A stretch of 5,715 nt of DNA from Gammaproteobacteria bacterium (GCA_026713405.1 JAPOON010000824.1:1-5715); one strand, 5' to 3'; counted from the stretch's first letter, positions 1 through 5,107 are shown. Translations and numbers: made by a program. Notes: generated from the sequence alone by a model not told the origin.

Positions 1-1
1 C

Positions 2-100
2 ATCGAGTCCTTTCCCGAATTCATCCTGGCTCCGGAGCCGGAGTTGCCGGCGGATGTCGCGCCCTCCCGCGTTTCCGTTTCGGAAAGGGCACCGAAGTAA
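2..100 (+). CDS. C-terminal tail of an unidentified protein (5' end outside window)
   Basis: An open frame enters from the left edge and ends at TAA 98-100, giving 32 residues that begin IESFPEFILAPEPELP and end SVSERAPK. The tail is acidic and proline-rich, then basic, which fits a disordered C-terminus. No domain can be recognised from so short a piece. The reading direction is inferred only from the open frame and the plausible composition. It would converge on the phosphotransferase gene, with 66 bp between the two stops. The segment could also be a chance open frame. Confidence 0.4.
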   Translation: MESFPEFILAPEPELPADVAPSRVSVSERAPK

Positions 101-135
101 CCCGAAATCGCCGCGCCCTTCACCGATCGTTGTTC

Positions 136-151
136 CTGCGCGCCAGCGCAG
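136..151. terminator. Candidate hairpin between convergent genes
   Basis: CTGCGC and GCGCAG form a perfect 6-bp stem with a 4-nt GCCA loop. It sits between the stop of the left-edge frame (98-100) and the stop of the phosphotransferase (167-169). A separate perfect 10-bp palindrome, GCGGATCCGC, follows at 151-160. Neither strand has a clear T-run after the stem, so a classical intrinsic terminator is not established. The position between convergent stops is the main argument. Confidence 0.25.
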
Positions 152-166
152 CGGATCCGCCGCGTC

Positions 167-1213
167 CTAGCTCCCAACCAGCAATTCGAAGGCGTCCAGG
201 TCCCGGCACATCTGGATGCTGCGCGTGGCCATGGTCACGAACATGTCGTTGCCTCGCTCGGTTTCGCCAACCAGGGTGGAGACGAGAACGGCCATGTTGA
301 GGCCGGCCGGGGCGTAGTGACGGTAGCGCGTCCAGCATCGGTCCCAGTCCAGGGTCACGCCGTAGCTGCGCAGGACTTCGAGGTAGTGATTGAGGAGCTG
401 ACGTTCGTTTCCGGCCCGGCGTTCGGGGGAAATCGAGGTGCCCATGAAGTAGCTGACATCCACCCAGGGATTGCCGCGGTTGACCGATTGCCAGTCGAAT
501 ACGGCCAGCGGGTGGGGGCCGCCGAACATCATGTTGTCCAGGCGGTAGTCGATGTGGATCACCGTCTCGGGCGCTTCCACCTTGCCGTAGGCCGGGTAGC
601 CTTCCTCGAACCGATTGACGGCGGCCACCTGGTCGACGCTCAGCCGGTCTCCGTAGCGCTGCATGAACGCTGCAAACAGCATCGGGTGTGCGGATTCCTC
701 CCCGTCATCGAGCCGCGACGGGGCCAACAGCGGCAGGTTCGCAAGTTGCGCATCGCCCCAGCGCGGCCCGTGCAGCTTGCCGAGTTCCTCCAGGGCGAGG
801 GCGGCCTGGTCGATGCTGCACTCCGACATCTGGTCGATCTGCACGCCCGGCGCCAGGTCTTCCATGAGCAGCACGAAATCGTGAGTGTGGGGGTCGAACT
901 CGGCGGCGAAGCAGCGCGGCGTCTGAATGTCCACGGTGCGGCCGAGTTCGGCGTAAAAGAACACTTCCCGGGCGTAGTTGCTCAGTTGCACGGCCAGGTG
1001 CCGGCTCAACGGGTTGGTGGAGGGGAACTTGCCGACCAGCGTGGGCGGCAGGTCGCCGTGTCCCGTAATGTGAAACCTGGCATTCTCCCCGAGTTGCCCG
1101 GCGCCGATGTTCTGCCAGGCGACTTCTCTGACGGTGCCCGCCACGCCGGCGCGATTCAGGCGCGAGGTGAGCCAGCCTGGAGTGACCTGGTCGGGGTGGG
1201 AAGGGATCGACAT
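167..1213 (-). CDS. Phosphotransferase family protein (APH/choline-kinase-like fold)
   Basis: This 348-aa protein has the protein-kinase-like fold of the aminoglycoside phosphotransferase superfamily (PF01636/EcKL-like). Seen in order: a glycine-containing nucleotide loop near residues 37-44 (GAGQLGEN); a VGK motif with likely ATP-contacting Lys62; a helix-C-like glutamate Glu83 in AREVFFY; a hinge near LLMEDLAPG (115-123); the Brenner catalytic motif HIDYRLDN with His220, Asp222 and Asn227; and the metal-binding FDWQ motif (Asp240), followed by PWVDVSYFMG. All key residues are present, so it should be an active kinase, and its length is normal for the family. Family members phosphorylate hydroxyls of small molecules; the substrate here is unknown, and antibiotic resistance is not implied. 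The ATG at 1213-1211 has no strong Shine-Dalgarno. It is divergent from the LLM oxidoreductase gene, and similar kinases often lie near catabolic flavoenzyme and acyl-CoA genes, so a shared pathway is inferred. Confidence 0.9.
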   Translation of the reverse strand: MSIPSHPDQVTPGWLTSRLNRAGVAGTVREVAWQNIGAGQLGENARFHITGHGDLPPTLVGKFPSTNPLSRHLAVQLSNYAREVFFYAELGRTVDIQTPRCFAAEFDPHTHDFVLLMEDLAPGVQIDQMSECSIDQAALALEELGKLHGPRWGDAQLANLPLLAPSRLDDGEESAHPMLFAAFMQRYGDRLSVDQVAAVNRFEEGYPAYGKVEAPETVIHIDYRLDNMMFGGPHPLAVFDWQSVNRGNPWVDVSYFMGTSISPERRAGNERQLLNHYLEVLRSYGVTLDWDRCWTRYRHYAPAGLNMAVLVSTLVGETERGNDMFVTMATRSIQMCRDLDAFELLVGS

Positions 1214-1284
1214 GCTGGAGTCCGGGGGTTTTGCCCGGCGGCGATGATACTATCCTGCGCCTGCCCGAACGTTTGGCCGCACCC

Positions 1285-1294
1285 ACTCATGAGT
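1285..1294. promoter_or_regulatory. Perfect 10-bp palindrome ACTCATGAGT, possible operator
   Basis: ACTCATGAGT is its own reverse complement and lies near the middle of the divergent intergenic region. It shares the TCATGA core with the inverted repeat at 1333-1348. The two core centres are 53 bp apart, close to five helical turns, which would suit a dimeric regulator binding two sites on one DNA face. No regulator gene is in the window, so operator function is inference. Confidence 0.3.
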
Positions 1295-1332
1295 AAACTG
1301 CTGCGGTTTCACTGCTCTTGCCAACCTCGCTA

Positions 1333-1348
1333 CGTTCATTCATGAACG
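1333..1348. promoter_or_regulatory. Inverted repeat CGTTCAT-TC-ATGAACG, possible operator
   Basis: Perfect 7-bp arms are separated by 2 bp, and an embedded 8-bp palindrome TTCATGAA lies at 1339-1346. The repeat ends 23 bp before the chosen ATG of the LLM gene, which suits a repressor site over or just after the promoter. It also overlaps a five-codon open frame, ATG 1342 to TAA 1357-1359, that abuts an in-frame GTG of the LLM gene at 1360. Confidence 0.35.
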
Positions 1349-1371
1349 GGTGCCGCTAAGTGGTGCGCGCC

Positions 1372-2460
1372 ATGTATCCCGATCACACCTCGAAATTTCC
1401 CGAACTCGGCTTCTATGGCCTGCCCGGCCACAGCCGCACGCCGAGGGATGTGCTGCGCCAGGTGCAGGATGCCGAGGCGCTCGGCATCGGTAACGTCATG
1501 CTCTCGGAACGGGCCGACTACAAGGAGATTTCCGCCATCTGCGGCGCCTGTGCGGCCGTCACCGAGTCGATCTGCATCGGTACTTCGGCCACCAATCTCA
1601 ACATGCGGCACCCGGTGGTGACGGCTTCCATGGCCACCACGCTCAACCGCCTTTCCAACGGGCGCTTTGCCCTGGGGCTGGCGAAAGGCGTTGGGTTGCG
1701 CTGGAAGATGCTGAATGTGCCGTTTCCGAGTTACGAACGGGAGCGGGAGTTCATCGAAGTAATGCGCCGGCTGTGGCGCGGCGAGACGGTGGACGGCCAC
1801 GCCGGGGCACTCGGGAACTTCCCCCGGCTGGGGCTTGCCGACTATGTCGACGAGGACATTCCGATTCTCTATGTCGGGTTCGGGCCGAAGAGCCTGGTGA
1901 ACGCGGGGCGCATCTACGACGGGGTGCATCTGCATACGTTCATGGGCGAGACGGCGCTATCGAATGCGGTTGCCCAGGTGCGGCAGGGCGCGGAGGAAGC
2001 GGGGCGGACGCCGGGGCGGGTGAAGGTGTGGTCGGTATTCGCGACCGTGTGCGATGCATCCGAGGAGGCGTACCTGAAGCGCATCGTCGCGCGGCTTGCC
2101 ACCTATCTGCAGATTCCGGGTTACGGCGATGCACTGGTTGCCGTCAATGGCTGGGACCCGGAGATGCTTGCGCGGTTTCGTGGGAGTGCGGAGGTGCGGG
2201 CTGTGGGTGGATTGATCGACAGCGTAGCGACCAGCGGGCAGTTGTCCGCCATCGACAGGATCCTGCCCGAAGAATGGCGGCCCGGGGCGATCGGCGATGC
2301 CAGGACCTGTGCGCAGCGGTGGCTGAAGGAATTCGAAGCCGGCGCCGACGGGCTGATTATCCATGCCAGCACGCCGGAGGAATTCGAGCCGGTGCTGCGC
2401 GAGTATGAGCGCATACGGCCCGCGCATCTTTTTGCGGGCCGTTCGAATCGCCCTGCCTGA
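1372..2460 (+). CDS. LLM class flavin/F420-dependent oxidoreductase, TIGR03857 (MSMEG_2249) type
   Basis: This is a luciferase-like monooxygenase-fold protein, a TIM-barrel using FMN or coenzyme F420, of 362 aa from ATG 1372; in-frame GTGs at 1360 and 1363 are alternatives. Seen: an N-terminal strand ELGFYGLPGH (11-20); a conserved block from LSERADYKE (44-52) through TNLNMRHPV (74-82); SNGRFALGL (95-103), typical of LLM proteins; PILYVGFGPKSL (164-175), which fits the cofactor-phosphate loop; and a C-terminal GADGLIIH (324-331). The ERxDxKE...TNxxxRHP pattern matches what I recall of TIGR03857. Family members reduce or oxygenate small, often lipid-like substrates; the substrate here is not known. 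If the host is a proteobacterium that does not make F420, FMN may be the cofactor. The gene is first in an operon with the DUF7064-like gene 38 bp downstream. A 9-bp hairpin overlaps its last codons. Confidence 0.88.
   Translation: MYPDHTSKFPELGFYGLPGHSRTPRDVLRQVQDAEALGIGNVMLSERADYKEISAICGACAAVTESICIGTSATNLNMRHPVVTASMATTLNRLSNGRFALGLAKGVGLRWKMLNVPFPSYEREREFIEVMRRLWRGETVDGHAGALGNFPRLGLADYVDEDIPILYVGFGPKSLVNAGRIYDGVHLHTFMGETALSNAVAQVRQGAEEAGRTPGRVKVWSVFATVCDASEEAYLKRIVARLATYLQIPGYGDALVAVNGWDPEMLARFRGSAEVRAVGGLIDSVATSGQLSAIDRILPEEWRPGAIGDARTCAQRWLKEFEAGADGLIIHASTPEEFEPVLREYERIRPAHLFAGRSNRPA
2415..2442 (+). other. Perfect hairpin inside the 3' end of the LLM gene
   Basis: ACGGCCCGC (2415-2423) and GCGGGCCGT (2434-2442) form a perfect 9-bp, GC-rich stem with a 10-nt loop that contains TTTTT. 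The hairpin lies 16-43 nt before the end of the stop codon. No T-run follows the stem on the plus strand, so it is not a standard intrinsic terminator. It might stabilise the upstream message or modulate expression of the second gene. It also encodes RPAHLFAGR, so chance from GC-rich codons is possible. Confidence 0.35.
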
Positions 2461-2486
2461 GAAGGGCCGGGTTCTTAACCGCCGCC

Positions 2487-2491
2487 AGGAG
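2487..2491 (+). promoter_or_regulatory. Strong ribosome binding site AGGAG for the DUF7064-like gene
   Basis: AGGAG stands 7 nt before ATG 2499, an optimal spacing, and fixes that start. The LLM gene just upstream has no comparable site. Within this operon the second gene may therefore be translated more efficiently than the first. Confidence 0.75.
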
Positions 2492-2498
2492 TTAGCCC

Positions 2499-3626
2499 AT
2501 GCTGAACAGACTCGACGACTATCCCGTTCACCAGACGCCGGAACCCCTTGCCCAGCCGGCAACCAGCGACCGCAACTTCTATGACCGGACCTGGTTCAAC
2601 GGCTATGCGGTGGATGGGTCCTGGTTTTTCGCGATCACCATGGGAGTCTACCCGCACCTCGGGGTTCTCGATTGCGCCTTCAGCGTCGTCCGGCCCGGCG
2701 GGCAGCAGCACTGCTTCTTCGCCTCCCGGCGTGCGCCCGCGGAGCGGACGGAAATGTGTGCCGGGCCCATGCGGATTGATGTGATCGAGCCGTTGCGCCG
2801 AACGCGCGTGGTGCTTGATGACAATGAGAGTGGGCTTGGCTGTGAGCTCGAGTTTTCGGCGCGCACCGGGACGATTCAGGAAGGACGGCAGACGCTGTGG
2901 CAAGGGGCGCGGCGGTTCATGGACGCCACGCGGTTTGATCAGTTTGGCGTCTGGAGCGGAACGGTTCGGACGCCGGAGGGGGATATCAACGTCGATCCGG
3001 CGGAGTGTCGGGCAACCAAGGACCGGTCTTGGGGCGTTCGGCCGGTGGGGCAACCGGAACCGGCGGGCGCGCCCGTGGCTCCCCCCGGGATATTTTTCCT
3101 GTGGGCGCCGCTGTTCTGGGAAGACCATGTCAGCCACGCCATCTTCTTTGACGGCCAGCGCGGTGAGCCTCTCTTCCGCGAAGCGCTGACCGCGCCGCTC
3201 TTCGCATCGGAGGACGGTCTTCCGGACGTGGCCGATGCGGTGGTGGAACCCATGGCGGGGGTGACCCACCGAGTGACGTACCACGCCAACACGCGGCTTG
3301 CCAAACATGCGGAAATCGAGCTGTTTGGGCTTGCCGGGGAACGGCGCGAAATTTCCCTGACGCCGACGTTGCGATTCCAGATGAAGGGACTTGGCTATGT
3401 GCATCCGCAATGGCGGCACGGCCTATGGCATGACGAACTCGCGCTGGGCCACGAGTCCTTCGATCCGGCGGAACTCGACATGCTTGCTCCCGAGAACGTG
3501 CATGTGCAGCAGGTGGTGCGGGCGCGGGATGGGAGCAGCGAGGGTATTGGTGTGCTTGAGCAGGGGGTGATGGGGCCGTATGCGCCTGCTGGGTTCAGGA
3601 GTTTTTGCGACGGGGCGCGAAGTTAG
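2499..3626 (+). CDS. DUF7064/DUF7065-like protein, possible lipocalin-type (AttH/CrtC-like) fold
   Basis: This 375-aa soluble protein has no signal peptide or membrane helix. The sequence is rich in alternating beta-type segments and aromatic residues: FYDRTWFNGYAVDGSWFFAI at 27-46, IFFLWAPLFWEDH at 198-210, and LRFQMKGLGYVHPQWRHGLW at 291-310. The signature KDRSWGVRPVG at 174-184 is one I associate with an uncharacterised family annotated as DUF7064/DUF7065, thought to be related to carotenoid hydratase/AttH-like double lipocalin folds. This assignment is from memory and moderate. No catalytic function is established; a lipid-like or terpenoid-like ligand is inference from the fold. Asp175, Arg176, Trp178 and His/Trp residues near 302-311 are candidate functional positions. 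The start is fixed by a strong AGGAG. It is co-transcribed after the LLM gene and probably acts on the same compound. Its last 32 bp overlap a minus-strand coding-like remnant. Confidence 0.8.
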   Translation: MLNRLDDYPVHQTPEPLAQPATSDRNFYDRTWFNGYAVDGSWFFAITMGVYPHLGVLDCAFSVVRPGGQQHCFFASRRAPAERTEMCAGPMRIDVIEPLRRTRVVLDDNESGLGCELEFSARTGTIQEGRQTLWQGARRFMDATRFDQFGVWSGTVRTPEGDINVDPAECRATKDRSWGVRPVGQPEPAGAPVAPPGIFFLWAPLFWEDHVSHAIFFDGQRGEPLFREALTAPLFASEDGLPDVADAVVEPMAGVTHRVTYHANTRLAKHAEIELFGLAGERREISLTPTLRFQMKGLGYVHPQWRHGLWHDELALGHESFDPAELDMLAPENVHVQQVVRARDGSSEGIGVLEQGVMGPYAPAGFRSFCDGARS

Positions 3627-3804
3627 TGCCGGGAGAAAAAACTCTGCGGGCTTGGGGATCCACGGCTTCTTCCGCGATGTCCCGAGCGATGTACTCCATC
3701 TGGTGAGACGCCCACAGTCCTCGAAGCTGACCGCGTAGCAGAGCAGCCTGGAGCGGTTCCTCCCGCAGCCTCAAAAGGAGTGGGGTGACGGGGCGGAGAA
3801 ACGC
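3595..3804 (-). pseudogene. Coding-like fragment without a start (unknown protein C-terminus)
   Basis: On the minus strand an open frame runs from just after a TGA (3805-3807) to a TGA at 3595-3597, about 69 codons. It opens AFLRPVTPLLLRLREE and later reads LWASHQMEYIARDIAEEA, which looks like amphipathic helices rather than a random shadow. It then ends in a basic tail, PRRKNS. The only ATG (3699-3697) would leave 34 residues. It overlaps the end of the DUF7064-like gene by 32 bp. A two-base gain or one-base re-read near 3800 would join it to the segment at 3771-3989. I do not recognise the family. It is most likely the 3' end of a degraded gene. Confidence 0.35.
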
Positions 3805-3989
3805 TCACTCGAGCCAGGCAGGTCGCTAGAATCCTTGAGCGGCCTTGATGTGGACAGATGAGTTGCATATTCGAATAACCTCTCCAAGTTGCGGAGCAAC
3901 TTGATCGCGTCGCCTGGCGACGCGCCTAGTCTTTCAATTGCTTCCGGGGGGAGGTGTGCGCCAAAGATGTCGCCAATGAGGCAGCCGGT
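3771..3989 (-). pseudogene. Coding-like fragment, possible frameshifted extension of the DUF2335 protein
   Basis: This open minus-strand frame runs from after a TAG (3990-3992) to a TGA (3771-3773), 72 codons with no ATG. It reads LIGDIFGAHLPPEAIERLG, then DAIKLLRNLERLFEYATHL, and ends in a polar serine/proline-rich stretch. The first part is helical and protein-like. A +1 shift at about 3978-3984 would continue the DUF2335 membrane helix smoothly as FVLDRL-LIGDIFG. That suggests the real protein once extended about 65 residues further. The two strong hairpins at 3885-3903 (7-bp stem) and 3906-3924 (8-bp stem) fall inside it. It could be a pseudogene end, a sequence error or an unrelated remnant. 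Confidence 0.35.
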
Positions 3990-4521
3990 CTAGCACGAAG
4001 ATGCTTGCAAGGGCTACTAGCGTTCCCGTGCCCACGTAGGTTGCGAATTGCACATGCCCTTGACTCAGAGCATAGACGCAAACCGCCAGAATGGATCCGA
4101 CCACCAACCCCCCGATTACTTGTCCAGCGCGGTGCGCCTTATATGCGTTGACCATCGATTGACGCTCCAGTTCCCGATGGTGCTCTCCGTAATTCTCTGC
4201 CATCTTGAATAGACGGTCGGTGGTACCCGGAAGAATCTGTTCGTACTTTGCCGCCTCATCCGCTGGGGGCAAAGGCCCCTCGTAGCTAGTGGTTTCGGAG
4301 GTTATTGAAGTGGCACGCAACGCCTGCCGGTCATTTGGCCGTTTTGGTTGCTGTGAGGGGGATTGGGTTTGGCTGTTTGGAGCGACCTGCTTGGACCGCC
4401 CCTTGGTCCCCGGGGAAGAACTATGCCGGGGACTCTTGCGCTTGCGGCTTATTGGCCAATTCTGTGCCCAGTTTGTCGAATGCCTGATCCAGGTCAGCCC
4501 CGACACGCTGAAAGTCTGCAT
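3934..4521 (-). CDS. DUF2335-type membrane protein, two predicted transmembrane helices
   Basis: From ATG 4521 the frame gives 195 aa. Residues about 80-180 match the DUF2335 (PF10097) pattern: YEGPLPPADEAAKYEQILPG (80-99), a helical FKMAENYGEHHRELERQ (105-121), a first membrane segment near 133-152 (GQVIGGLVVGSILAVCVYAL) and a second near 160-177. The function of DUF2335 is unknown; members are small inner-membrane proteins common in accessory regions. Residues 40-75 are polar, Q/S/P-rich and probably disordered. The start is uncertain: the first ~35 residues overlap the better-looking upstream ORF in another frame and may not be translated as such. TTG 4320 (128 aa) is an alternative without a clear ribosome site, and a +1 shift from the upstream ORF is another. 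The C-terminus may also be frameshifted (see 3771-3989). Confidence 0.6.
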   Translation of the reverse strand: MQTFSVSGLTWIRHSTNWAQNWPISRKRKSPRHSSSPGTKGRSKQVAPNSQTQSPSQQPKRPNDRQALRATSITSETTSYEGPLPPADEAAKYEQILPGTTDRLFKMAENYGEHHRELERQSMVNAYKAHRAGQVIGGLVVGSILAVCVYALSQGHVQFATYVGTGTLVALASIFVLDRLPHWRHLWRTPPPGSN

Positions 4522-4651
4522 AAACCCGCCCGTTTAAGGGCTCCTGTGGCACCCACTCTCCGAACGACACTGCTGGAACGAGATTCAGAATTGAGCCACC
4601 ACTCAAAGTGAATGCGACAAACTTTGCCCGATCCATTCGTTCGCTTTTCAT
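4421..4651 (-). CDS. Small conserved-looking protein upstream of DUF2335 gene, unknown function
   Basis: A 76-aa ORF from ATG 4651 (a second in-frame ATG at 4636 begins MDRAKFVAF). It reads MDRAKFVAFTLSGGSILNLV, a possible hydrophobic N-terminal segment, then GEWVPQEPLNGRVYADF and an amphipathic helix RVGADLDQAFDKLGTELAN (49-67). It does not look like a shadow, since hydrophobic and charged residues are well ordered. It overlaps the DUF2335 frame by 101 bp, which is unusual for two separate genes. Either the DUF2335 start lies further in, or the two were once one protein joined by a +1 shift around TCCCCGG near 4426-4432, just before the TAG. Its leader contains a DnaA-box inverted repeat, and an AGGAGG about 25 nt before the ATG is too far to be its ribosome site. 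I do not recognise the family. Confidence 0.5.
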   Translation of the reverse strand: MKSERMDRAKFVAFTLSGGSILNLVPAVSFGEWVPQEPLNGRVYADFQRVGADLDQAFDKLGTELANKPQAQESPA

Positions 4652-4665
4652 GTCTGTCGATGGAT

Positions 4666-4691
4666 GTTATCCACCGCCTCCTGTGGATAAC
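4666..4691. promoter_or_regulatory. Perfect inverted repeat containing DnaA boxes
   Basis: GTTATCCAC (4666-4674) and GTGGATAAC (4683-4691) are perfect 9-bp arms around an 8-bp spacer. The right arm with its flanking base, read on the minus strand, is TTATCCACA, an exact match to the E. coli DnaA-box consensus. The left arm reads TTATCCACC, one mismatch. The repeat is followed on the plus strand by AT-rich DNA (4688-4710) and lies 15-40 bp before the small minus-strand ORF. It may be an operator or a DnaA-responsive promoter element. An origin is much less likely because only two boxes are seen and no replication gene is present. Confidence 0.4.
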
Positions 4692-4730
4692 TTATTGATT
4701 ACCCTCAATCCAAACGGTGCACCACGGCGC

Positions 4731-4795
4731 TGAACTTGACAATGACATGGCCGCCATGAGCGAATGTTCAGACCACAAGTACCCGTCAAAGTTCA
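4731..4795. repeat. Imperfect inverted repeat TGAACTTGAC ... GTCAAAGTTCA
   Basis: The arms at 4731-4740 and 4785-4795 are complementary over 10 bp, with a single extra A in the right arm, and are separated by 44 bp. A smaller hairpin, CATGG-CCG-CCATG (4746-4758), is nested inside. A perfect TTGACA (4736-4741) sits in the left arm but has no good -10 at the right distance on the plus strand. The role is unknown. Confidence 0.3.
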
Positions 4796-4814
4796 ACTCT
4801 TGGACCAATAGCCC

Positions 4815-4884
4815 AATAAGCGTCCGCCACAGCTCACTCCAACCTGTTGCATCCGAATGCTGAATCAATCAGCGTCCGCTACAG
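4815..4884. repeat. 18-bp imperfect direct repeat pair
   Basis: AATAAGCGTCCGCCACAG (4815-4832) and AATCAGCGTCCGCTACAG (4867-4884) agree at 16 of 18 positions, with starts 52 bp apart. The second copy overlaps the stop of the 80-aa minus-strand ORF (4865-4867). They could be a local duplication scar or paired binding sites. There is no array and no mobile-element gene beside them. Confidence 0.35.
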
Positions 4885-5107
4885 TTAACCTGAGCGGTTT
4901 GCGATGCACACGTTTCTCGCCTACAGCTACCACGATGAGATCGGTAGGCACGTTCTCGATGGGGACATGACGAAAGCCAGCTGAGAATCCAAGACCTGCT
5001 TCCTCCATACTGGTCTTCAATGCTGCCAATGCGATCCCTTCCGCCGTCGCACAGACTATCGACAACCTGATTGATGGCCCAATTGCTATTTCGCCGGTAC
5101 AGTTCAT
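4865..5107 (-). CDS. Possible small or 5'-truncated protein, unknown function
   Basis: From ATG 5107 this gives 80 aa. The order SIRLSIVCA (strand), TAEGIALAALKTSMEEAG (helix), then PTDLIVVAVGEKR (strand) looks like a real alpha/beta domain, and base use resembles the AT-richer island rather than the flanking genes. The frame stays open upstream to 5458, but that part lies opposite the PPOX gene and looks like a shadow. The ATG is only 6 bp from the divergent PPOX ATG, leaving no room for its own promoter between them. That suggests a gene whose 5' part was lost when the PPOX segment was joined. It lacks a visible ribosome site. Its family is not recognised. Confidence 0.35.
   Translation of the reverse strand: MNCTGEIAIGPSIRLSIVCATAEGIALAALKTSMEEAGLGFSAGFRHVPIENVPTDLIVVAVGEKRVHRKPLRLTVADAD

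Larger units (their letters stand above)
1214..1371. promoter_or_regulatory. Divergent promoter region between phosphotransferase and LLM operon
   Basis: This 158-bp gap must hold the start signals for both directions. On the minus strand a TAGTAT -10-like hexamer lies at 1247-1252, without a convincing -35 partner. On the plus strand TTGCCA at 1318-1323 is a possible -35, with only a poor -10 about 17 bp on. A 5-bp CCGGG/CCCGG hairpin (1222-1238) would sit in the phosphotransferase leader. Two palindromes sharing a TCATGA core are listed separately. The exact promoters cannot be fixed by eye. Confidence 0.4.

Noticed and set aside
317..1345. 342-aa plus-strand open frame opposite the phosphotransferase
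   Set aside because: It is antisense to a gene with all kinase motifs intact, and its histidine/valine/arginine-rich composition is typical of a shadow of GC-rich coding DNA.
1336..1935. 199-aa minus-strand open frame over the LLM gene
   Set aside because: It is a shadow of the LLM coding sequence with no domain; it would also run across the divergent promoter region.
2475..3419. 314-aa minus-strand open frame opposite the DUF7064-like gene
   Set aside because: It is very rich in Pro, Arg, His and Gly, has no recognisable motif, and is fully antisense to the better-supported gene with a strong ribosome site.
3623..3868. 81-aa minus-strand ORF with an ATG
   Set aside because: It is Ser/Arg/Pro/Gly-rich without order. 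Two other minus-strand frames over the same bases look more protein-like, so this one is probably a shadow of a remnant.
4289..4611. Plus-strand small ORFs across the DUF2335 locus
   Set aside because: They lack ribosome sites and domains and are antisense to the membrane-helix-coding strand.
4666..4710. Replication origin
   Set aside because: Only two DnaA-like boxes are present, with no iterons, no unwinding element of convincing length and no replication gene nearby.
4815..4884. CRISPR array or integron attC site
   Set aside because: There are only two imperfect copies of an 18-bp unit, no regular spacer series, no cas genes, and no paired attC core sites could be matched.
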